Under the pieces are notes generated by a model. It saw nothing but the letters and a program-made list of their open reading frames with translations. It searched no databases and was not told the origin of the DNA. A stretch of 64,000 bases of DNA from Cupriavidus necator A5-1 (GTDB lineage Bacteria > Pseudomonadota > Gammaproteobacteria > Burkholderiales > Burkholderiaceae), in the NCBI RefSeq assembly GCF_000744095.1, contig NZ_JQLI01000001.1, positions 496,001 through 560,000 of the forward strand, in the 5' to 3' direction. Positions 54,214 through 62,073 of the stretch are shown here, one piece after another (position 1 is the stretch's first letter; every line of letters begins with the position of its first letter). The position numbers were made by a program, and so were the translations under genes.

Positions 54214-55365
54214 ATGATGCTTCCTCAGCCAACATCGATCACGCAGCACCTGATTGATCCCGCCATCTGCATCCGCTGCAACAGCTGCGAGGAGTCTTGT
54301 CCGATCGGCGCTATCACGCACGACCACAACAACTACGTGGTCGACGTCGAGCGCTGCAGCCATTGCCGTGCGTGCATCCCGCCGTGCCCAACAGGTGCGA
54401 TTAATCACTGGTACTCGCTGCAGCAGCCGTACACGCTTGAGCAACAGCTTTCGTGGCAGGACCTGCCGCCACGGACGCAACCGAGCACCGAGATCCGTGC
54501 CACCGAAGGTCCTGTCAGAGTGAGGGCGCCCGCGTCGGCGAGTGCGCCAGCGCTGCATCTTTACAGCCGCGCTGCACCGGCCGTCGCAACGGTGAAATTA
54601 CGCCAGCGGGCCACGGCGCTCGACGCTGACGATGACGTTTGGCACATCGTACTGGATTTCGGAGACCAGGCGATGCCCGTATTGGAGGGCCAGAGCATTG
54701 GCATCCTACCGCCCGGCATCGACACCAATGGGCGCCCGCACATCGAGAGGCTGTACTCGGTCGCCAGCGCACGAACGGGCGAGCGGCGGGGCACCAGCAC
54801 CGTTGCGCTGACGGTGCGCCGCAAGCCAGGCGGTCTTTGTTCAAACTATCTGTGCGACCTGGTGCCAGGCGAGACGGTGAGGGTCGTCGGCCCGCTGGGC
54901 GACACGTTCCTGCTGCCCATGGAAAGGTCCGCCAACCTGATCATGGTCTGCACCGGCACGGGCGTCGCGCCCTTTCGGGGCTTCATTCAGCATCGCCTGC
55001 GCAGTATGCGCGACGCTAGCGGCAGCCTGATGCTGTTCTTCGGGGGCCGTCGTCCTGTAGAGCTGCCTTACTCCGGCGAGGAGAACGGGTTACCGGAGGG
55101 CTTCGTAGAGCACTACTTCTGCTTCTCGCGCCAACCGAACGAGCCCCGGATGTATGTGCAGGACGGAATCCGGGCCGCCGGCAAGCGAATCAGGACGCTT
55201 CTGCAGGGCGAACTCACGCACGTTTTCCTGTGTGGTCGCAAGGGCATGGAAACCGGTGTGGAGGAGGCTTTCGCGGATGTCCTTCGCGGGGATGGGGCAT
55301 CTGCATGGCCAATGATCCGGGAGAGCCTGCTGACCAGCGGACGCTATCACGTTGAAACCTACTGA
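54214..55365 (+). CDS. BoxA-like 2x[4Fe-4S] FNR-type flavoprotein reductase
   Basis: The 383-residue protein fuses two [4Fe-4S] ferredoxin motifs (C19, C22, C25, C29 and C48, C51, C54, C58) to a ferredoxin-NADP-reductase module. The latter has RLYSVASAR (FAD), CTGTGVAPFRGF (NADP) and HVFLCGRKGMETGVEEAF. This is the architecture of BoxA, the reductase of benzoyl-CoA epoxidase, including the opening QHLIDPAICIRCNSCEESCP. No boxB or boxC is visible; instead it directly precedes a P450, with only about 20 bases between them. It is therefore probably the electron donor to the P450, directly or via the ferredoxin at 59650. Confidence 0.85.
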   Translation: MMLPQPTSITQHLIDPAICIRCNSCEESCPIGAITHDHNNYVVDVERCSHCRACIPPCPTGAINHWYSLQQPYTLEQQLSWQDLPPRTQPSTEIRATEGPVRVRAPASASAPALHLYSRAAPAVATVKLRQRATALDADDDVWHIVLDFGDQAMPVLEGQSIGILPPGIDTNGRPHIERLYSVASARTGERRGTSTVALTVRRKPGGLCSNYLCDLVPGETVRVVGPLGDTFLLPMERSANLIMVCTGTGVAPFRGFIQHRLRSMRDASGSLMLFFGGRRPVELPYSGEENGLPEGFVEHYFCFSRQPNEPRMYVQDGIRAAGKRIRTLLQGELTHVFLCGRKGMETGVEEAFADVLRGDGASAWPMIRESLLTSGRYHVETY

Positions 55366-55385
55366 CCTTTTCCAGGAGATCCCAG

Positions 55386-56582
55386 GTGACCGACACCAAC
55401 CAGCACTCACTACCCCATGACGGGTATGACCTTCTCTCCGACCACTATGTACAGGAGGCGCATGTCCTGTGGAGCGACATCCGTTCCAGCGGCTGCCCGG
55501 TTGCGCATAGTGAAAAATGGGGGGGATCATGGCTGCCCACCACATACGAGGACATCCACCACGTCGCTCAAAATCCAGCCGTGTTTTCATCGCGTGCAGC
55601 AGAAATTGCGGGCGAGGTACCTTCGGAAGGTTCGGGCCTTGTGTTGCCACCGCTGACCAGCGACCCGCCGGATCACAAGATCCACCGTGACTTGCTCGAA
55701 CCCTACTTTACGCCCGCTCGCGTTGCAGCGATTGAGCCCTATGCACAGAGCATCGCTCGTCATCATGCGCAGAGGATTGCCGCCAATGGCGAAGCTGACC
55801 TTGGTGAAGATTTCTCCAAGCCGTTTGTCCTGTCGCTGCTGACACGCTTCCTCGACGTGCCCGAGGACCGTCAGGAGCGCTTTATGGACTGGGCCATCCG
55901 GGTTTTGAAGTATGGGCCGTTCGACCAGGAACTGCGCAAGGCGGCTTTCGACGAAGCCTTCGCCGATCTCGAGCAACTGCTCGATGAGCGGGCACAGGAT
56001 CCCGGCGAAGACCTCGTCAGTCATATCGCGACGGCCACGATCGACGGCAAGCCCATCTCACGCAAGCACCGAATCGGTAGCCTGCTGCTTGCCGTCCTCG
56101 CCGGCGCCGACACTACATGGAACGCGCTCAACGCGAGTCTGAACCATTTGGCCGACAACCCGGCCGACCGGGAAAAGCTCATCAATGAGCCTGCTTTGTT
56201 GAGGACTACCGCGGTTGAGGAACTGCTCCGCTTCTACGCGCCGCTGTCTATCGCGCGCGTCACCAGCCAGGAGGCAGAACTGCGCGGGCGCTGCATCGGC
56301 GCTGGCGAGCGGGTGATTCTGGCCTACCCGGCGGCGAATCGTGACCCAGCGGTATTCGAGAACCCGGACGAAGTGCAGCTCGAGCGCAAGCGCAACCGCC
56401 ACCTGACCTTCGGGGTGGGCGTGCACCGGTGCCTCGGGTCCCACCTCGCCCGGATGGAGATGCGCGTCGCCATCGAGGAATGGCTCAAGGCGATTCCGAA
56501 CTATGAGCGCATATCCGGCGCGGTTAAGTGGTCGGCGGGCAATGCCCGCGGTCCTGAGAATGTGCGTATCCGGGTGCTTTGA
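55386..56582 (+). CDS. Cytochrome P450, soluble bacterial type
   Basis: A GTG start at 55386 with GGAG just upstream gives a 398-residue soluble P450 without membrane anchor. The I-helix AGADTT (239-244) has the acid-alcohol pair D242/T243, the ExxR is E278/R281 (EELLR), and the haem-thiolate cysteine is C349 in FGVGVHRCLGSHLAR. It hydroxylates an unknown, probably hydrophobic substrate, using electrons from NAD(P)H through a ferredoxin. The neighbouring reductase and the ferredoxin at 59650 give a complete three-component chain within one operon. Confidence 0.95.
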   Translation: MTDTNQHSLPHDGYDLLSDHYVQEAHVLWSDIRSSGCPVAHSEKWGGSWLPTTYEDIHHVAQNPAVFSSRAAEIAGEVPSEGSGLVLPPLTSDPPDHKIHRDLLEPYFTPARVAAIEPYAQSIARHHAQRIAANGEADLGEDFSKPFVLSLLTRFLDVPEDRQERFMDWAIRVLKYGPFDQELRKAAFDEAFADLEQLLDERAQDPGEDLVSHIATATIDGKPISRKHRIGSLLLAVLAGADTTWNALNASLNHLADNPADREKLINEPALLRTTAVEELLRFYAPLSIARVTSQEAELRGRCIGAGERVILAYPAANRDPAVFENPDEVQLERKRNRHLTFGVGVHRCLGSHLARMEMRVAIEEWLKAIPNYERISGAVKWSAGNARGPENVRIRVL

Positions 56583-56623
56583 CGCCTGGTTTCCAAAAGC
56601 AGATACAGAACAAGGAGACTCCG

Positions 56624-57484
56624 TTGAACAGCACAGTTATCCTGGAAAAGGACGGCGCGGTGGCACGGCTGATCTTAAATCGACCGGAGAAACACAATGC
56701 TCTGCGCTTCGATGAGATGGACGATCTGGTTGCCGCCTTGCGGGATGCCGAGTACGACGATGACATCAAAGTCATCATCCTGAAGGGCAACGGGCCCTCA
56801 TTCTGCGCTGGGCACGACTACAACGATGCAGTCAAGTCGTACGGGCTGGAGCTGACACCGGACGGTGGCAAGCCGCGCCGCCCCAGCCAGAGAATGCGCT
56901 TGCAGCGGGACCGACGTCTGGGTATGAGCTACATGGCATTCCAGAATTCGGCCAAGCCGGTCATCGCGCAGGTCCATGGCCATTGCACCGGCGTAGGCAT
57001 CTACCTAGTGGAGTTGGTGGACCTGGCGATTGCCACGGAGGACGCCTGCTTTAGTCATGCGGAGCAGCGATTTGGTCTCGCCGGCAATACCTGGCACATG
57101 AACTCGCAGATCCTGATGTACGGCGCCAAGGTTGCTCGGGAACTGATGCTGCTGGGCGAGCGCTTTAACGGCAGTGAGGCTTGCCGGCTCGGTCTGGTCA
57201 ATCGTGCGGTGCCGTTGGCGGAGCTGGAGTCTACCGTTGAGAACTGGGCCGGGCGTATCGCCAAGCACCCACGTGACGCCTTGGTGACGGGCAAGGCCAT
57301 GCACCAGATGGCGCTGGAAAGCCTTGGCTGCGCGGCCCAGTTCACGCGGGGCTTCGTCGGTCACACTCTCGGTACGAACCTGAGGTTCGAGAGCGACGAG
57401 TTCAACTTCTTGCGCGAGCGCAGCGAGTCAGGCACGACAGCGACATTCAAGCTGCGCGACATGAACCATAGGGACGCCGATTGA
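56624..57484 (+). CDS. Enoyl-CoA hydratase/isomerase family protein 1
   Basis: I choose the TTG start at 56624, because AAGGAG lies seven bases upstream; the product is 286 residues beginning MNSTVILEKDG. Crotonase features are LNRPEKHNALRF, the oxyanion region GPSFCAGHDY, and HGHCTGVGIYLVELVDLAIA. One catalytic-type acid is present in SHAEQRFGL; the second canonical Glu position is not evident. It may hydrate, isomerise or hydrolyse a CoA ester. It is the first of three different crotonases in this operon. Confidence 0.88.
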   Translation: MNSTVILEKDGAVARLILNRPEKHNALRFDEMDDLVAALRDAEYDDDIKVIILKGNGPSFCAGHDYNDAVKSYGLELTPDGGKPRRPSQRMRLQRDRRLGMSYMAFQNSAKPVIAQVHGHCTGVGIYLVELVDLAIATEDACFSHAEQRFGLAGNTWHMNSQILMYGAKVARELMLLGERFNGSEACRLGLVNRAVPLAELESTVENWAGRIAKHPRDALVTGKAMHQMALESLGCAAQFTRGFVGHTLGTNLRFESDEFNFLRERSESGTTATFKLRDMNHRDAD

Positions 57485-57554
57485 GGCAAGGCCCGACCGC
57501 CAACCACGACGCACACCTGAGCGTCAATGCTAATCACTCTGACAAGGAGACAGC

Positions 57555-58415
57555 GTGGAACTGCATGTCACCCAACTGAACGTCGACAACGGTGTCGGTC
57601 TGGTTCGGCTCAACCGACCCGGGCGCGGAAACTCTTGGACCACGCGCATGAATGCCGAATATCGCTGGCTGATGTCATGCCTGGACGATGACCCACGGGT
57701 GCGCGTGATTGTCGTTACCGGAGCCGGCCAGCAGTTTTGCGTCGGCGCAGACACCAAGGCGCTGGACCATTACCGAGAGTCCGATCAGAACTATCTCGAA
57801 AGCTTTAGGAATGACGTGATGGCAACGCCAGGTTACGGCGTGCGCCCTGAATACGAGCACGAGCTGATCTGGCATTGGGGCCTGCAAAAGCCCGTCATTG
57901 CTGCAATCAACGGGGCCTGCGCCGGAATTGCCGTCGCCCTGGCCGCTTACTGTGACCTCCGCTATGCCGCGGAAGGCGCCAAATTCACGACGTCAACGCC
58001 GCGTCTGGGATTGCCTGCCGAGTTTGGGCTGTCCTGGATCATGCCCCGTATCGTCGGTCTGACCCACAGTGCCGACATCTTGCTGTCGGGTCGCGTGTTC
58101 TTGGCGGACGAGGCACGCGCCATGGGCTTTCTCAACGGCGTGATGCCGCGTGAGGAGCTTGAGGAGCAAGTACTCCGAATCGCGCGCGGTTTGGCGGGCT
58201 CAACGTCTCCTGTGGCGGTGAAGACGGCCAAGCGTCAGGTCTACGCCGACCTCATGCGGCACGACGCAGGTGCCGCGATTGAGGATTCCCGGGAACTGAT
58301 GGGGCAGTTGATGAAGGAACCGGATTTCAGTGAAGCCTTGCGGGCCATGAAGGACAAGCGTGCCCCGGCCTTCACTCCGCTGCCGGGCACAGCCATGGGG
58401 AGTACCGGGTCATGA
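57555..58415 (+). CDS. Enoyl-CoA hydratase/isomerase family protein 2
   Basis: A GTG start preceded by AAGGAG gives a 286-residue crotonase. It has LNRPGRGNSWTTRM, GQQFCVGADTKALD, and NGACAGIAVALAAYCDLRYAAEGAKF, then TTSTPRLGLPAEFG where canonical hydratases have a PE pair. The first catalytic Glu therefore seems replaced, while AEFG offers an acid near the second. An isomerase, C-C hydrolase or non-hydratase role is possible. The stop overlaps the next gene's start (ATGA). Confidence 0.88.
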   Translation: MELHVTQLNVDNGVGLVRLNRPGRGNSWTTRMNAEYRWLMSCLDDDPRVRVIVVTGAGQQFCVGADTKALDHYRESDQNYLESFRNDVMATPGYGVRPEYEHELIWHWGLQKPVIAAINGACAGIAVALAAYCDLRYAAEGAKFTTSTPRLGLPAEFGLSWIMPRIVGLTHSADILLSGRVFLADEARAMGFLNGVMPREELEEQVLRIARGLAGSTSPVAVKTAKRQVYADLMRHDAGAAIEDSRELMGQLMKEPDFSEALRAMKDKRAPAFTPLPGTAMGSTGS

Positions 58416-59605
58416 GTTCATCCTATCGGCAGGGCCCGCTCGAACGCTTTCGTGTGCTTGATCTTACCCGCCTGCGGGCAGGCCCAACGGCTGTACGCCA
58501 GCTCGCGGATTGGGGCGCAGATGTCATCAAGGTTGAAAGCCCGGAGGCGCTTAACGTCAGCGACGGCTGGATCGGAGACCGCCTGGGCTCTGATTTCCAG
58601 AACTTGCATCGCAACAAGCGCAGCGTCACTCTCAATCTCAAGGATCCGGAAGGCGTCCGAATTCTTAAGCGTCTGGCCGAGACGGCTGACGTGCTGGTAG
58701 AGAACTTTCGGCCAAGCGTGAAGACACGGCTTGGGGTGAGCTATGAGACGCTGCGGCGCAGCAATCCCGGGCTCGTTTACGCAAGCATCTCGGGGTTCGG
58801 GCAGGACGGCCCGTATGCCGACCGGCCGGGCTATGACCAGATCGTTCAGGGCATGGGTGGGCTGATGGCAATTACCGGTGAAAAAGGGCAGCCGCCTTTG
58901 CGGACCGGCATCTCGCTCGCGGATACCGGAGTAGGCCTGTACGCAGCGCTCGGCATCATGACTGCCCTGCTCGAGCGCGAAGTGTCGGGCCGTGGGCAAT
59001 GGGTACAGACCTCCTTGCTGCAGGGCATGATCGCACTGACCGACTACCAGGCGGCGCGATGGCTGATGGACGGTGAGGTGCCAGAACAGGCTGGCAACGA
59101 TCATCCAACTGCGACGCCAACGGGCGTGTTCCCGACCGCCGATGGCCACATCAACATTGCCACGGCTGGTGAGGAGATGTGGAGGCGCCTGTGCAACGCG
59201 ATCGAGGCGCCCCAGTTGCTCGAGCGGGTCGAATATTCCAGCAACGAATTGCGAACGAAGAACCGGGAGGCGTTGAAGGCCGAGCTTTCGAAACATACGA
59301 TGCGCAAAACAAGTTCCGAATGGATCTGCACTTTCGAGCAGGCGAGCGTTGCCTGTGGTCCCATTTACCGGATGGACGAGGTATTCAAGGACCGCCAAGC
59401 CCAGCATCTCGGCATGGCCGTATCCCTGCAGCATCCGGTGCTTCAGGAGATAAAGGTCGTGGCGCAGCCGTACACGCTTTCCCGAACACCAAGCCAGATG
59501 CGCGCGGCAACGCCCGGGCGAGGCGAGCACACCGACGACGTGTTGATGGAACTTGGCTACACCGCGGGACAGATCTCGGACCTGCGCGAGCGTCACGTGG
59601 TGTGA
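58412..59605 (+). CDS. CaiB/BaiF family CoA-transferase
   Basis: A 397-residue family III CoA-transferase: FRVLDLTRLRAGPTAVRQLADWGADVIKVE, ENFRPSVKTRLGVSYETLRRSNPGLVYASISGFGQDGPYADRPGYD with catalytic-type D142, and GRGQWVQTSLLQGMIALTDY. This is the third CaiB-type gene of the locus and the only one in the rightward operon. It overlaps the preceding crotonase, so it may act on that enzyme's CoA ester. Confidence 0.9.
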   Translation: MSSSYRQGPLERFRVLDLTRLRAGPTAVRQLADWGADVIKVESPEALNVSDGWIGDRLGSDFQNLHRNKRSVTLNLKDPEGVRILKRLAETADVLVENFRPSVKTRLGVSYETLRRSNPGLVYASISGFGQDGPYADRPGYDQIVQGMGGLMAITGEKGQPPLRTGISLADTGVGLYAALGIMTALLEREVSGRGQWVQTSLLQGMIALTDYQAARWLMDGEVPEQAGNDHPTATPTGVFPTADGHINIATAGEEMWRRLCNAIEAPQLLERVEYSSNELRTKNREALKAELSKHTMRKTSSEWICTFEQASVACGPIYRMDEVFKDRQAQHLGMAVSLQHPVLQEIKVVAQPYTLSRTPSQMRAATPGRGEHTDDVLMELGYTAGQISDLRERHVV

Positions 59606-59649
59606 TTGCAGACGAATGCGTCCAACTAACCACAGACTACGGAGTGACA

Positions 59650-59853
59650 ATGAAAATTCGAATTGAATCGGAGCGATGCAAAGGGCATCAGAACTGCGTC
59701 CGGGCGGCGCCGGAATTGTTCGTTGTCGGGGAAGACGGCTTTGCTCAGGTCAGAGAATGTGGCGATGTGCCGCCGGCCCTGAAGGAACAGGCGCTTCTCG
59801 CCTGGGCGAACTGCCCCGAGTTCGCTATCGAGGTCGAGGATGCCGAGCGCTGA
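59650..59853 (+). CDS. P450-type CxxHxxC...CP ferredoxin
   Basis: A 67-residue ferredoxin with ligands C10 and C16 in CKGHQNC and C55 in ANCPEF. The CxxHxxC-(n)-CP pattern belongs to the single-cluster ([3Fe-4S], sometimes [4Fe-4S]) ferredoxins that accompany bacterial P450s; H13 stands where a fourth cysteine would be. GGAG lies six bases before the ATG. It is most likely the direct electron donor to the P450 at 55386. Confidence 0.9.
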   Translation: MKIRIESERCKGHQNCVRAAPELFVVGEDGFAQVRECGDVPPALKEQALLAWANCPEFAIEVEDAER

Positions 59854-59914
59854 GCCGGCCTTGCCGAAGGCACCTGACGCGACTGGCGCTTTGAAACGAT
59901 AATTGGACAACACG

Positions 59915-60706
59915 ATGGAGAATAGCGGACACCTGATCGTCGAGCGTGATGGTGCGACGGGGCGAATAGTGGTCAGCAATGTGGCCCGTCGCAACGCCGG
60001 CACTGACTCGATGTGGCGCGCCTTCGCGCCAGCCTTGGACTCGTTCGCTGCTGACCCGGGCATACGAGTCATCCTGATCGAGGGCGCCGGCGGACGGGAT
60101 TTCATGTCCGGTGCCGACATTGCCGAGTTCAACAGCCGGTTGTCGCAGGCCGATGCCGTACGCACGGTCGAACGCAGTGCGCTGCAGGCTTACAGGGCAG
60201 TCTGGGACTGTGCCAAGCCGACCGTGGCAGTCATCCGTGGCTACTGCCTCGGCGGCGGACTCGCGCTGGCATGTTGTTGCGACCTTCGGATCGCATCGGA
60301 TACGGCGAGGTTTGGCATTCCTGCCGTCAAGCTGGGGGTTGGCTATCCGGGTGACAGCATGGAGAAGATCCGCTCGCTTGTCGGCCCGGCGTTCATGAAG
60401 GAAATCCTCCTGACTGGACGCCAGTTCTCTGCATCGGAGGCTCTGCGTATTGGACTTGTCAACACGATCGTGCCTGATATGGAGTTGGCCTCGGAAGCCG
60501 GGAGCGTGGCCGCATCCATCGCCGCAGCTGCGCCCTTGACGGTTCGGGCAATCAAGCTGATAGACCGCGATCTGGACAAGCCACCCGTGGACTGGAATAC
60601 TGAGCGTTGGGACCAATGTATTGCTGCCTGTTTCGCGAGCGAGGACTTTATCGAAGGTTGCAAGGCTTTTGCCGAACGGCGCGCGCCGAGATTCAAGGGA
60701 CGCTGA
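59915..60706 (+). CDS. Enoyl-CoA hydratase/isomerase family protein 3
   Basis: ATG 59915 (or TTG 59903) starts a 263-residue crotonase: VSNVARRNAGTDSM, GGRDFMSGADIAEF, RGYCLGGGLALACCCDLRIASDTARFGIP, then AVKLGVGYPGDSM. The usual first catalytic Glu (PE) is Ala here, and an Asp lies near the second position, so hydratase activity is doubtful. It could be a racemase, an isomerase or a ring-processing member. Confidence 0.87.
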   Translation: MENSGHLIVERDGATGRIVVSNVARRNAGTDSMWRAFAPALDSFAADPGIRVILIEGAGGRDFMSGADIAEFNSRLSQADAVRTVERSALQAYRAVWDCAKPTVAVIRGYCLGGGLALACCCDLRIASDTARFGIPAVKLGVGYPGDSMEKIRSLVGPAFMKEILLTGRQFSASEALRIGLVNTIVPDMELASEAGSVAASIAAAAPLTVRAIKLIDRDLDKPPVDWNTERWDQCIAACFASEDFIEGCKAFAERRAPRFKGR

Positions 60707-60764
60707 GTGGCCTTGATGTCGTGCGCGCAGTGCAGTGCAGTACTGGGCGCAGGAGCAAAGGTTA

Positions 60765-61733
60765 GTGGACAAGTTCGCGGCTATTCAATCCTTCGTCGCC
60801 GTTGCGCAAAGGGGAGGCTTTTCCGCGGCCGCTCGCCAACTCGGCGTGACGGCGTCCATACTGACTCGGCGGATCGCGAGCTTGGAGCAGGAATTGCGCG
60901 TGCCGCTGCTCGTGCGCAATACCCGAAAGCTTGCATTGACGCCGGCGGGCGAGGCGTATTTTGTGCGCTGCCGCGAAATCCTCTCGTCCATGGAGGAAGC
61001 GGAACAGGAGCTAGAACGTGCCTGCGATGATCCGGTCGGACGATTGCATGTCCAACTGCCGCTGATTGTGGCGCGGCTGCATGTGGTGCCACGCCTCAGT
61101 GAATTTGTTGCGCAGTATCCGGGAATCAAACTCAAGATCACACAAGCGGACGGGCTGCAGCACGACCTGATTGGAAAAGGCCTGGACATTGCCGTCTGGG
61201 GCGGCGATCTGCCCGACTCACGCCTCGTCGCGCGTCCGCTGACACGGAACCTGCGCGTCACCTGCGCAACGCCGGAGTATCTCGACCGCTGCGGCCGCCC
61301 CCAACGCATCGAGGATCTGGCATCGCATAACTGCCTGACTGCGGACCTCTTTCATGGAGGGCGCTCGTGGCTCTTTCAGATGCCGGAGGGAGAACGCCTG
61401 GTGCCCGTGAAAGGCAACCTTGCGTTCGACAACAGCGACAACTACCGCGAAGCCGTTCTCGCCGGGTTGGGGCTGGGCCAAGGCCCTTCGATCCTGTTCG
61501 ATGTCGACGTCAGCGCCGGGCGCCTTGAACAAATCCTGACCAACTACGTCGCGCGCGGTCAGACCCTGTACGCGGTCTACCCGCCAGCGCAAGGCCGAAA
61601 CGCCAAAGTGAAGGCCTTCGTCGAGTTCCTGTCCCGCGTTCTGCCCGTGGGTTGGAGTGGCATGGCCGTGAGCCAGCCGCGCTCGGATGACTCTGCGTCG
61701 ATGCCCGAAGGAAAGCTCGCGCAACGGCTGTAA
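60765..61733 (+). CDS. LysR-family transcriptional regulator
   Basis: I start at GTG 60765 (AGGAG nine bases upstream), which gives the standard LysR opening MDKFAAIQSFVAVAQRGGFSAAARQLGVTASILTRRIASLEQEL; the product is 322 residues. The C-terminal part is a LysR substrate-binding domain (LPLIVARLHVVPRLSEFVAQYPGIKLKI). It lies after the third crotonase and before the ligase and is the only regulator in the locus, so it probably controls the divergent promoter at 52695-53051 in response to a pathway intermediate. Confidence 0.9.
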   Translation: MDKFAAIQSFVAVAQRGGFSAAARQLGVTASILTRRIASLEQELRVPLLVRNTRKLALTPAGEAYFVRCREILSSMEEAEQELERACDDPVGRLHVQLPLIVARLHVVPRLSEFVAQYPGIKLKITQADGLQHDLIGKGLDIAVWGGDLPDSRLVARPLTRNLRVTCATPEYLDRCGRPQRIEDLASHNCLTADLFHGGRSWLFQMPEGERLVPVKGNLAFDNSDNYREAVLAGLGLGQGPSILFDVDVSAGRLEQILTNYVARGQTLYAVYPPAQGRNAKVKAFVEFLSRVLPVGWSGMAVSQPRSDDSASMPEGKLAQRL

Positions 61734-62011
61734 GGCACGTTCGCCGAACGGCGAGCTCACGCCGCTCAATTCGGTACGCCATGCATCTCTCGTCTGGCGA
61801 AGTACTCTTGTTCGTTCCGTTTCGTTGATCTCCGTCAGCGCGCAGGGTCTACTACTACCCACGCGATGTGCGATCGGTATCGGGGTATCCCGGGCAATGA
61901 TCGATACCGCGTGGCCCATGGGTTGGACGCCAGATGTCGATTTCCTGTGCTAGCCCCATCAACGTAAACGTCAGCAATCGTACCTTCCTATGATCTCCCC
62001 ACGACGCTGGT

Positions 62012-62051
62012 CTCGCGATGTCGCGAGCGCAAGGGTTGAGAACCACTCAAC
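62012..62051. promoter_or_regulatory. Two perfect palindromes before the ligase start
   Basis: CTCGCGA-TG-TCGCGAG (62012-62027) and GTTGAG-AACCA-CTCAAC (62035-62051) lie in tandem, the second ending 22 bases before ATG 62074. Their position favours that start codon and suggests a regulated promoter for the ligase operon. Confidence 0.5.
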
Positions 62052-62073
62052 ACTGGTCTATACACATCGTCCG

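Noticed and set aside
54214..55365. Aerobic benzoate (box) pathway
   Set aside because: Only a BoxA-like protein is present; no BoxB, BoxC or benzoate-CoA ligase signature is seen beside it, and it is coupled to a P450.
61990..62073. Upstream start for the acyl-CoA ligase
   Set aside because: It would place two perfect palindromes inside the coding region and add a basic leader without a family counterpart; ATG 62074 fits better, though this is not certain.
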